Positions 1-6,848 of a stretch of DNA of 64,000 bases are shown here, in pieces (positions within the stretch are counted from its first letter, which is position 1; every line of letters starts with the position of its first letter). Under the pieces are notes generated by a model. The model was not told the DNA's origin. It was given only the letters and a program-made list of their open reading frames with translations, and searched no databases. This stretch comes from an uncultured Collinsella sp. GTDB lineage: Bacteria; Actinomycetota; Coriobacteriia; Coriobacteriales; Coriobacteriaceae. The DNA lies in contig UQMV01000006.1 in assembly GCA_900542315.1 (NCBI GenBank), positions 1 to 64,000 on the forward strand, given 5' to 3'. Position numbers and translations under genes: made by a program.

Positions 1-60
1 GCGCCGAATGCTCGCCATCGAAATTTATCGATGGCCTATTTCAGACTGTAATGGGGAGTT

Positions 61-83
61 TTCGAATCCGCCCGGGGGCACCA
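61..83 (+). other. tRNA 3'-end remnant, candidate attR site
   Basis: The segment reads as the last 23 nt of a tRNA: T-loop TTCGAAT, 3' half of a T-stem (CCGCC), a 7-nt acceptor strand CGGGGGC, discriminator A and encoded CCA. The bases upstream do not pair with it: no GGCGG T-stem half and no GCCCCCG acceptor 5' strand lie within 80 nt. It is therefore a fragment, not a gene. A proper terminator follows at 93-120, as expected downstream of a native tRNA gene. Integrases that target tRNA genes leave exactly such a 3' duplicate at the distal end of the element, so positions 1-60 may be the right end of an integrated element. No integrase is visible in the window. Confidence 0.55.
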
Positions 84-92
84 GGGAATATG

Positions 93-120
93 ACGGCGTC
101 GCGTGAGCGGCGCCGTTTTT
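93..120 (+). terminator. Rho-independent terminator after the tRNA fragment
   Basis: A stem of about 10 bp (ACGGCG pairs with CGCCGT, extended inward through CGC/GCG) closes a GTGA loop and runs into five T residues. It sits 10 nt after the tRNA CCA end. Confidence 0.75.
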
Positions 121-552
121 GGTTAGTGGGGGCCGACGGCAGATTCGGGCCGTCGACGCTCGCGTCGCCAATCGCGTCATTCGAATCGGCGCTGGGAATT
201 CAGCGCTTTTCCTCATGCAAGCCTCTTCCATCTTGTGTCATCGTCAGCCGTGAACGGTCGATTTTCACCGATAAACGGCAAATTAGTTCAGATAAAATCA
301 ATTAATTTCAAGAATGGTCAAACTTGATTAACAGCAAAACCACAAGGTAGATGGCTTGATACGGTGAAAAACTCTGACACAATGAGAAATAGAATGAAAA
401 ATACTGATTGAAAATGAACTTACGTGGCAGTAATCTACATGGCATAGGGTAGGCCCCGGCGCGCAGGCGGCGGCCCTTATCGAATTACGGATATAGATCA
501 GGTGCTCGAACGGGCAGAAACGATCAAGGACGAAGGTAAAGGACGTAGAAGC
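121..552. promoter_or_regulatory. Upstream region of sugar operon, with a distant inverted repeat
   Basis: No gene is seen here. The stretch from about 230 to 420 is clearly more AT-rich than the flanking DNA and must hold the promoter of the operon starting at 553. TTTTCACCG (262-270) and CGGTGAAAA (362-370) are perfect inverted copies about 90 nt apart. They could be paired operator half-sites for the DeoR-type regulator encoded at 3131, but this is inference only. Confidence 0.35.
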
Positions 553-1491
553 ATGAAGCTTGCAACTCGTATCAACTCCTATTTTCGCGATGGCGACAAG
601 AATCTTGATCGCGTGTTCGCGGAGTTCCAGAGCGTGGGCCTCACGCACGTCGACCTCAACTACCCCGAGCACTGCACAGGTGTCACGGCGGAGGACATGG
701 CCGCCAAGCTCGCAGCTCACGACCTGCAGCTGAACGGCTGCGCGCTGCGCTTCCGCAACGCCTTCCTCAACGGTGACCTGGGCAATGCCGATGATGCCCT
801 TGCCGCGGAAGCCCTTGAGCTCTGCTACGAGGCGTGCGACTACTGCCGCACTGCCGGTGGCAACACGGTGACCATCTGGCTCGGCCACGACGGTTTCGAC
901 TACAGCTTCCAGATCGCCTACGCTCGCGTCTTCGACCAGCTCGTAGCCGCATTCCAGAAGGTTTGCGACTACGCGCCCGACCTCAAGATCTCGATTGAGT
1001 ACAAACCCTACGAGGAGCGCGCGTACGCGTTCATCGACTCCATGGGTATGACCGGCATGATTCTCAACGCTGCAGACCGCCCGAACCTGGGCGTCACGCT
1101 GGATTACTGCCACATGCTCATGAAGCACGAGAACCCTGCCATGGCCGCCGACCTGTTCGGCCGCGAGGGCAAGCTCTACGGCATTCACCTAAACGACGGC
1201 AACGGTCGCTTCGACGATGGCCTTATGATTGGTACGTCCACGCCGGTGAAGACCCTCGAGTTCCTCTACTACGTGAAGAAGCACGGTTACGACAGCGCAA
1301 TCTACTTCGACACGTTCCCGGTCATCGAGCCCGCTGCCGGCGAGGCTGCACAGAACGACCAGATGATCCATCTGCTCAACGACGCCATCGAGACCGTAAG
1401 CATGGAGAAGATCCAATCCGTTATCGATGCAAACGACGCGATTAAGGCAGCCGAGCTTGTCCGCGAGCTCTTCTGCGCAATGGGGAGGTAA
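553..1491 (+). CDS. Sugar phosphate isomerase/epimerase-type TIM-barrel protein
   Basis: A 312-residue protein of the AP endonuclease 2 / xylose isomerase-like TIM-barrel superfamily. Members isomerise or epimerise free sugars or sugar phosphates using a divalent metal. Likely metal-ligand segments are SIEYKPYEER, LDYCHM and GIHLNDGNGR, which carry the Glu, Asp, His and Asp/Asn residues at the C-terminal strand ends of the barrel. The start at 553 is chosen because AAAGGA lies 9 nt upstream; an earlier in-frame start at 502 has no ribosome binding site. The stop is 3 nt before the PTS gene, so the two are co-transcribed and this enzyme probably acts on the imported sugar phosphate. The substrate cannot be read from the sequence. 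Confidence 0.8.
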   Translation: MKLATRINSYFRDGDKNLDRVFAEFQSVGLTHVDLNYPEHCTGVTAEDMAAKLAAHDLQLNGCALRFRNAFLNGDLGNADDALAAEALELCYEACDYCRTAGGNTVTIWLGHDGFDYSFQIAYARVFDQLVAAFQKVCDYAPDLKISIEYKPYEERAYAFIDSMGMTGMILNAADRPNLGVTLDYCHMLMKHENPAMAADLFGREGKLYGIHLNDGNGRFDDGLMIGTSTPVKTLEFLYYVKKHGYDSAIYFDTFPVIEPAAGEAAQNDQMIHLLNDAIETVSMEKIQSVIDANDAIKAAELVRELFCAMGR

Positions 1492-1494
1492 CCA

Positions 1495-2871
1495 ATGAAA
1501 CGCGACTGGAACGCGATGGCTCAGGGGATTCTGGACGCCGTCGGTGGTCCCGAGAACATCTCGGGCATGACGCACTGCGCAACGCGCCTGCGCCTCAATC
1601 TCAAGGACGACGCTGCTTGCGACGACGCTGCGGTCAAGGAAGTCGAGGGCGTGGTGAACACGCTGAACAAGGCCGGTCAGTACCAGGTTCTCATCGGCAC
1701 TGAGGTCCCGAAGCTGTACGAGAAGTTCGAACCGCTGGTCAAGGGTTCGGGCGTGGAGATCTCCTCTGCTACCAAGGACGAGGGCGAGAGCGTCATCAGC
1801 CAGATCTTCTCCGCGATTTCCGGCATCTTTGCCCCGCTGTTGCCCGCCATGGCCGGCTCTGGTATCCTGCGCGGCTTTGTCATCCTTGCCGCCCAGCTCG
1901 GCATCATCGCCGAGGGCACGGGTACCTACACTATCCTGTACACCCTGGCCATGAGCGTGTTCTACTTCCTGCCCGTGCTGCTCGGCTTCTCCGCCGGCAA
2001 GCGCTTCGGCGCGAGCCCGTACCTGTCGGCGCTGCTCGGCGCGTGCCTGCTCTACCCGGACTTCATCGCCCTCATGGGCGACGCGGGCAACGGCGCCATG
2101 ACGGACTTCTTCGGCATCCCCGTGGTTCTCATGAACTACAACTCCACGGTTATCCCTGCCATCTTGTCTGTCTGGGTCTACTCGTACCTGTACAAGTGGC
2201 TCGATGAGCACGTTTCCGAGATGCTCAAGCTCGTCGTGCTGCCCGCCATCTCCCTGATCGTTATGGTTCCGCTCACCATGCTCGTCATCGGTCCCCTGGG
2301 CGTCTACGCTGGTGAGGCCATCGCCTTCGTGGTCAACTGGCTGATCGAGCGCAGCTCCGTGTTCGCCGGCGTGCTGGTTGGCGGCGGCTGGTCCGTGCTG
2401 GTGTCCATGGGCATCCACTGGGCCGTGAACCCCATCATGATCAACAACATCGCTCAGAACGGCTTCGACTACATCTGCCCCTTCACCTTCGCCTGCAACT
2501 TCGCCGTTATCGGCTGCGCCTTCGGCGTGTTCCTCAAGGCCCGCGACCAGAAGCTCAAGAGCTTCGCGATGACCGGTGTCGTATCGATCGCCCTGTCCGC
2601 CATCATCGAGCCCACGCTGTTCGGTATGCTCGTGAAGAACAAGAAGGTCTGGCTTGCGCAGATCATCGGCGGTGCCGTCGGCGGCGCGTTCCTCGGTATC
2701 ATGAAGGTCGTCACCACTGCGTTCACCTTCGGTTCCGTCACTACGTTCCCGGCTTTCGTGAGTTCCGACCCCATGAACTTCGCTTGGGCTATGGTCGGCA
2801 TGCTCATTTCCGCCGTCGTGGCCGGTGTTCTTGCCTTCGCCTTCACCGGCAAGGAGGATCAGCTCGCCTAA
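1495..2871 (+). CDS. PTS sugar transporter subunit EIIBC, glucose/sucrose superfamily
   Basis: A 458-residue fused phosphotransferase permease. Residues about 1-80 form the EIIB domain with the phospho-accepting Cys in the motif MTHCATRLRL. The remainder is an EIIC domain with about ten hydrophobic helices. Related proteins import and phosphorylate sucrose, trehalose, beta-glucosides or N-acetylmuramate. It has no EIIA domain and none is encoded nearby, so phosphate must come from an EIIA elsewhere. It directly follows the isomerase gene (3-nt gap). The isomerase, epimerase and RpiB around it suggest a rare hexose such as allose or allulose, but specificity is inference. Confidence 0.88.
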   Translation: MKRDWNAMAQGILDAVGGPENISGMTHCATRLRLNLKDDAACDDAAVKEVEGVVNTLNKAGQYQVLIGTEVPKLYEKFEPLVKGSGVEISSATKDEGESVISQIFSAISGIFAPLLPAMAGSGILRGFVILAAQLGIIAEGTGTYTILYTLAMSVFYFLPVLLGFSAGKRFGASPYLSALLGACLLYPDFIALMGDAGNGAMTDFFGIPVVLMNYNSTVIPAILSVWVYSYLYKWLDEHVSEMLKLVVLPAISLIVMVPLTMLVIGPLGVYAGEAIAFVVNWLIERSSVFAGVLVGGGWSVLVSMGIHWAVNPIMINNIAQNGFDYICPFTFACNFAVIGCAFGVFLKARDQKLKSFAMTGVVSIALSAIIEPTLFGMLVKNKKVWLAQIIGGAVGGAFLGIMKVVTTAFTFGSVTTFPAFVSSDPMNFAWAMVGMLISAVVAGVLAFAFTGKEDQLA

Positions 2872-2929
2872 GAGCTTGAGGTGCGCCGCCTCTGGGATGC
2901 TATTTCACTCGACGCGCGCTGCCTCGCCT

Positions 2930-2981
2930 GGGGCTCGTTATCCTCGCTCGAGGAGCCCCGCCCTTGCGTGAGGCGCCTCAC
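2930..2981. promoter_or_regulatory. Hairpin and perfect 14-bp palindrome before the DeoR gene
   Basis: GGGGCTC (2930-2936) pairs with GAGCCCC (2953-2959), a possible terminator or attenuator lacking a T-run. It is followed by the perfect palindrome GTGAGGCGCCTCAC (2968-2981). The palindrome lies in the 259-nt gap before the regulator at 3131 and is a candidate operator. Confidence 0.35.
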
Positions 2982-3130
2982 CTTCGTTCGAATTGTGAAC
3001 GAGAGGGTTGGTCAATCGATTAAAGCGGTCGTCATCGCAACAGGTGGCGGCCACTTTTCTGCGCATGCGTTACACTTTTCGAAAAGAAATGAACGAGCGT
3101 GAAGCAGAGCGGTTTGGAGAGGTTCCCAAT

Positions 3131-3874
3131 ATGATCCCGTATGAGCGCCAGGAGCGAATTGTAGAGTGCCTGCAGAAGTCGGACCTCGTGAGGATTTCCG
3201 AGCTGCAGGAGGAGCTGCCGGGCGTCTCTATTTCGACGCTACGCCGCGACCTCAAGGAGCTGGAGGCGCTTGGCAAGGTTGAGCATCTTTCGGGCGGCGC
3301 GGTGAAGCTCGTCTCGACTGTCCACGAGGTGAGCATCTCGACGCGTTCGGGCCTACACGGAAGTGAGAAGGACCAGATCGCCCAGGTCGCCCTACGTCTT
3401 GTTGAGGACGGGGACACGCTCTACCTGGACTCGGGTTCCACCTGCACGGCGCTGCTGCGCCTGCTGGTCGACCGCGACGTGACAATTTACACGACGGATG
3501 CCTCGGCGTGCCTGATTAAGAGCGAGACGCGCGCCCAGCTCATCGTGGTGGGTGGCGAGTTCAACTATGTGAACTCCTCGTTCTGCGGTTCTATGACCGA
3601 ATCGATCCTGCGCGACCTGTACTTCGATAAAGCGTTTATCGGGACCAACGCGATTGACGAGGACCGCGGCGTCATGACGCCCTCCTACGTTGAGGCGGCG
3701 AAGAAGCGCATCGTGCGTGAAAACTCGAATAAGGCGTACGTGCTGTGCGACAGCTCGAAGTTCCATCAGTTCTCGAATGTTCGCGCGTTTGGGTTTGACG
3801 GTGTGGCGATTATCGCGGAGTCCTATGACGAAAAGATCGCCCAGCGCGCGCGCCTGATCACGCCTGGAGTGTAG
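3131..3874 (+). CDS. DeoR/GlpR-family transcriptional regulator
   Basis: A 247-residue repressor of the DeoR family. The N-terminal winged HTH (residues about 4-58) has the family signature, with recognition helix VSISTLRRDLKEL. The remainder is the sugar-phosphate-sensing domain, including LYLDSGSTC and the IGTNAIDEDRGVMTP region. Such proteins are released from DNA by the phosphorylated sugar of the pathway they control. The start at 3131 has GGAGAGG 8 nt upstream; longer in-frame extensions lack a binding site. It lies between the PTS pair and the epimerase/RpiB pair, so it likely controls one or both. Confidence 0.88.
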   Translation: MIPYERQERIVECLQKSDLVRISELQEELPGVSISTLRRDLKELEALGKVEHLSGGAVKLVSTVHEVSISTRSGLHGSEKDQIAQVALRLVEDGDTLYLDSGSTCTALLRLLVDRDVTIYTTDASACLIKSETRAQLIVVGGEFNYVNSSFCGSMTESILRDLYFDKAFIGTNAIDEDRGVMTPSYVEAAKKRIVRENSNKAYVLCDSSKFHQFSNVRAFGFDGVAIIAESYDEKIAQRARLITPGV

Positions 3875-4038
3875 GGGGTCCGGGCTCAGGTCTGCGCGAT
3901 TGCGGCCCCCTGGCTGCTGCTGTCCGCGTAGCGGGATTTCTTCCTAGGGAATACGATAGCGTTTCGTGGTGCGGGCTCCTGCATGATGCCAGCTAGATAG
4001 GCAAATATGGCAACGTTGTGAATCTGGAAAAGACTACA

Positions 4039-4069
4039 GGTTAACAACGTGGTTAAACGATTAATTACC
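4039..4069. promoter_or_regulatory. Candidate LacI-type operator before rpe/rpiB
   Basis: GGTTAAACGATTAATT starts at 4051 and matches the palindrome in front of the LacI gene (6444-6459) at the pattern GGTTAAnnGATTAA. A further half-site GGTTAAC lies at 4039-4045. The position, about 40-70 nt before the epimerase start, suits repression by the LacI regulator at 5410-6420. Confidence 0.5.
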
Positions 4070-4107
4070 AACGAGTAGATAACCACCGAGCAGATAAGGA
4101 GTTCACC

Positions 4108-4761
4108 ATGCTGCTCTGCCCCAGTCTCATGTGCGCCGACTACGGCAATCTGCGTGCGACCGTCGAGGACCTCGACGCCGCCGGCATCGACATCTTCCAT
4201 TGCGACGTGATGGACGGCAGCTTCGTTCCCAATTTCGCCATGGGTCTCGAAGACATCAAGGCCGTGCGAGCTGCCACCAACAAGCTCGTCGACGTGCACC
4301 TTATGGTCGAGAATCCCTCCAGCAAGGTTGAACTTTTCGCCTCCGCCGGCGCGGACATCATCTACATCCATCCGGAGTCCGAGCGTTACGTGGTCAAGAC
4401 ACTCGCCGCGATTAAGTCCCTCGGCAAGAGCGCCGGTATCGCCGTGAACCCCGACACCTCTATCTCCGAGATCGAGGAGATGCTGAACCTCTGCGATTAC
4501 GTGATGGTCATGACGGTGAATCCGGGTTTTGCCGGTCAGAGCTTTATAGAGTTCACGAACGACAAGGTGCGTCGCCTTGCCGCGCTGAAGGAGCGCTTCG
4601 GCTTCAAGCTCATGATCGACGGCGCTTGCTCGCCCGAGCGCGTGCGCGACCTGTCCGCCATCGGCGCGGACGGATTTATCCTGGGCACCAGTGCGCTGTT
4701 TGGCAAGGACGCTGGTTACGAGGAGTGCCTGCGCCGTCTGCGCGCCGGCGAGGTGTATTAG
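4108..4761 (+). CDS. rpe: Ribulose-phosphate 3-epimerase family (Rpe or AlsE type)
   Basis: A 217-residue TIM barrel that interconverts epimeric ketose phosphates at C3. Family landmarks are all present: CPSLMCADY near the N-terminus, the metal-binding and catalytic segment HCDVMDGSFVPN, DVHLMV, the phosphate loop VNPGFAGQ, and MIDG near residue 171. Housekeeping Rpe and D-allulose-6-phosphate 3-epimerase (AlsE) share these motifs. Its place in a sugar cluster next to an RpiB-family isomerase, behind LacI-type operators, favours a dedicated catabolic role. Start codon 4108 is preceded by AAGGAG. RpiB follows 72 nt downstream on the same strand. Confidence 0.85.
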   Translation: MLLCPSLMCADYGNLRATVEDLDAAGIDIFHCDVMDGSFVPNFAMGLEDIKAVRAATNKLVDVHLMVENPSSKVELFASAGADIIYIHPESERYVVKTLAAIKSLGKSAGIAVNPDTSISEIEEMLNLCDYVMVMTVNPGFAGQSFIEFTNDKVRRLAALKERFGFKLMIDGACSPERVRDLSAIGADGFILGTSALFGKDAGYEECLRRLRAGEVY

Positions 4762-4833
4762 AAGCGGAAGGGCGAATTAGGGCGGATTGAGCGCGCGGCA
4801 TGCGCGAATGGTTCTTATGGAAAGGGGTCTCTT

Positions 4834-5310
4834 GTGAAGATCGGTATTGGAAACGACCACGTCGCAGTCGAGTATAAGGAGGCCATCACGGCGTATATCC
4901 AGGAGAAGTACGGCTACGAAGTCGTGAACTTCGGCACGGACAGCACCGAGCGCTTTGACTATCCCATCGCGGGTGAGGCCGTGGCGGACGCTGTCATGTC
5001 CGGCGAGGTTGATCGCGGTATCGTTATCTGCGGTACGGGTGTGGGCATCTCGCTCGCCGCCAACAAGGTGCGCGGTATCCGTTGCTGCACCTGCTCTGAG
5101 CCGTATTCCGCTCGTCTGTCACGCGAGCACAACAACACCAACATGCTCGCATTTGGTGCTCGTGTGGTGGGCATCGAGCTGGCCAAGATGATCGTCGACG
5201 CCTGGCTCACCGGCGAGTTCGAGGGCGGCCGTCACCAGCGCCGCATCGATATGATTCGCCAGATCGAGGCTCGTCAGCTCGTGCGTGCGGAGGAAGCACG
5301 CGGCTGGTAG
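4834..5310 (+). CDS. rpiB: RpiB/LacAB-family sugar-phosphate isomerase
   Basis: A 158-residue Rossmann-like isomerase that interconverts an aldose phosphate and a ketose phosphate (ribose-5-P/ribulose-5-P, or allose-6-P/allulose-6-P). The active-site Cys loop is CGTGVGISLAANK and the conserved REHNNTNMLAFGAR segment is intact. Translation starts at GTG (4834) with AAAGGGG upstream. It follows the epimerase and ends just before a terminator, closing the sugar cluster. In the allose route RpiB-type AlsB acts before AlsE, which matches this gene pair. The family does not prove substrate. Confidence 0.88.
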   Translation: MKIGIGNDHVAVEYKEAITAYIQEKYGYEVVNFGTDSTERFDYPIAGEAVADAVMSGEVDRGIVICGTGVGISLAANKVRGIRCCTCSEPYSARLSREHNNTNMLAFGARVVGIELAKMIVDAWLTGEFEGGRHQRRIDMIRQIEARQLVRAEEARGW

Positions 5311-5313
5311 TGG

Positions 5314-5347
5314 AAAAGCCCGTCACCCATGTGGTGGCGGGCTTTTT
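5314..5347. terminator. Bidirectional Rho-independent terminator
   Basis: AAAAGCCCG pairs with CGGGCTTTTT around a short inner stem (CACC/GGTGG). It has T residues on the plus side and a complementary A/T run on the other, so it can serve both rpiB (plus) and the converging LacI gene (minus). Confidence 0.85.
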
Positions 5348-5409
5348 GCATGTCGCGCGTGGGATAGAACACATGCGAGAGAAAAACGCGGCTATTCGCT
5401 GCCCGCTGT

Positions 5410-6420
5410 CTAGCTGCTCGCGCGTTGCACGAGCTTAACGGGGACGAGCGTCTCCATCTCGGGCTCTTCGCCGCGCAGCAGGGCGAGCAGGGCCTGACAT
5501 CCCTCGTGCGCGAGGCGCTCGGGGAAGCGGCGGATAGTGCTGATTTGCGGCGTCGGAAGCTGCGCATAGACGGAATCGTCGAAGCCGATGAGACGGACGT
5601 CCTCGGGTACGCGCTTGCCGGCGGCAACGAGCGCACGCAGCGCGCCCACGGCTGCGTGGTCGCTATGGGCGAAGATGCCGTCGACGGGGTAGCCCGTGGA
5701 GAGGAAGTCGGTCACGAGCTCTTCGGACTCGATGATGCTCGGCTGCTTACCCGAGACAAACAGCTGGTAGTCGCGGCGTAGCGGCATTCCGTGCGCGGCG
5801 AGCGCCCGCTCGTAGCCCATCTGGCGCTCGTTGCCGGGGTAGTTGGCGGTAAAACTCGAGATGCTCAGGATGTCCTTGCAGCCGCGCTCGATGAGGTGCT
5901 CGGTCGCCATGTAGCCACCGCCGATGTTGTCGGAGCCCACGTGTGGGAAACCGAGGTCGTTTTCGGGCGCACGGTCGATGCAGACCACGGGGATTCCGTG
6001 GGGGACGAACTCGCCGTCGAGCCTGCGCAGGCCGGAGATACAGATGATGCCGTCGGCCTGCTTGCTTGCCAGCGTGCGAAAGTAGTCGCGCTCGCGGGCA
6101 GGGTCATTGGCGCTGTTGCAAACAAAGACCGAGTAGTCCTCGGTTGCCAGCTCGCGCTCCACATGCAGGGCGATCTTGGAAAAGAAGTCGTTGGAGATGT
6201 CCGGCACGATCATGCCGATGGTCCGGGACTGGGCCATACGGAGGCTCTTCGCCGCCATGTTCGTGACGTAGCCGTATTCCTTGAGGGCGGCTTCCACGCG
6301 CTTGCGGGTGTCTTCGGAAAAACGGCCGCTGCCGTTGATGACGTGGGAGACCGTGGCGACGGATACGCCGGCCGCGACGGCAATCTGGCGCATGGATGGG
6401 CGCTTGCCTGGTGTGGGCAT
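5410..6420 (-). CDS. LacI-family transcriptional regulator
   Basis: A 336-residue repressor. Residues about 8-30 are the LacI headpiece (MRQIAVAAGVSVATVSHVIN), followed by the hinge helix and a periplasmic-binding-protein-like sugar-binding core (GMIVPDISNDFF, ICISGLRR, FAHSDHAAVGAL, IGFDDSVYAQ). The start has AGGAGG four bases upstream. It converges on the sugar operon. The perfect dyad 24 nt upstream of its start and the matching site before rpe suggest it represses itself and the rpe-rpiB pair, with a pathway sugar as inducer. Confidence 0.9.
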   Translation of the reverse strand: MPTPGKRPSMRQIAVAAGVSVATVSHVINGSGRFSEDTRKRVEAALKEYGYVTNMAAKSLRMAQSRTIGMIVPDISNDFFSKIALHVERELATEDYSVFVCNSANDPARERDYFRTLASKQADGIICISGLRRLDGEFVPHGIPVVCIDRAPENDLGFPHVGSDNIGGGYMATEHLIERGCKDILSISSFTANYPGNERQMGYERALAAHGMPLRRDYQLFVSGKQPSIIESEELVTDFLSTGYPVDGIFAHSDHAAVGALRALVAAGKRVPEDVRLIGFDDSVYAQLPTPQISTIRRFPERLAHEGCQALLALLRGEEPEMETLVPVKLVQRASS

Positions 6421-6443
6421 GGGGCCTCCTGCTGCTTTCGGGT

Positions 6444-6459
6444 GGTTAACAGATTAACC
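6444..6459. promoter_or_regulatory. LacI-type operator upstream of the LacI gene
   Basis: GGTTAACAGATTAACC is a 16-bp near-perfect dyad of LacI-family style just upstream of the regulator's start. It shares the pattern GGTTAAnnGATTAA with 4051-4066, which implies autoregulation plus control of rpe-rpiB. Confidence 0.6.
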
Positions 6460-6472
6460 GAGATTGTAGCGC

Positions 6473-6673
6473 ATGCGCGATGCCGTAATGGGTCGCTTCG
6501 AAGTCGTTTTGTCGCGCTCGGTCTGCACCTTGGATAAGAAGGAGTTCGTCGAGCACTCCGATCCGGAGCACACGCGCGCCAACATCCCGCTGTTCCAGCA
6601 GGGCATCATGATACAGCAGCTCAACTCCGAGAAGCTCGTGGTCGAGATCATGGTGAAGTTCTGCGGCCAGTAA
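6473..6673 (+). CDS. Small uncharacterised ORF, possibly a gene remnant
   Basis: A 66-codon open frame with the GC-rich third positions typical of this genome, ending in QQLNSEKLVVEIMVKFCGQ. I do not recognise it. There is no ribosome binding site before either possible start (6473 or 6488), and its front lies against the LacI operator region. It may be the C-terminal remnant of a longer gene. A weak hairpin (GAGGC/GCCTC plus a short T run) follows at about 6705-6735. The other content of 6421-6848 is the operator and the terminator at 6766. Confidence 0.3.
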   Translation: MRDAVMGRFEVVLSRSVCTLDKKEFVEHSDPEHTRANIPLFQQGIMIQQLNSEKLVVEIMVKFCGQ

Positions 6674-6765
6674 TTACTGCATCACATATTCTGTTGTCAC
6701 CTGGGAGGCTCGCTTTTGCGGGCCTCTTTGCGTTGCTATGGAGCCCTGGTCTGTCGATAAACAAA

Positions 6766-6796
6766 GCGCCCGCTTGCTGGGGGAGCAAGCGGGCGC
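6766..6796 (-). terminator. Terminator of the pknB operon
   Basis: GCGCCCGCTTGC pairs perfectly with GCAAGCGGGCGC around a 7-nt loop. Read on the minus strand it is followed by TTTGTTTAT. It lies 52 nt past the pknB stop. Confidence 0.88.
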
Positions 6797-6848
6797 CTGT
6801 GAGCGAATATGTTTGCGGCGAAAGCCGCGATGAGCGGTGGGGTGGCGA

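Noticed and set aside
1..83. Complete tRNA gene ending at 83
   Set aside because: Only the 3' 23 nt fit; no acceptor 5' strand, D-arm or anticodon arm pairs upstream.
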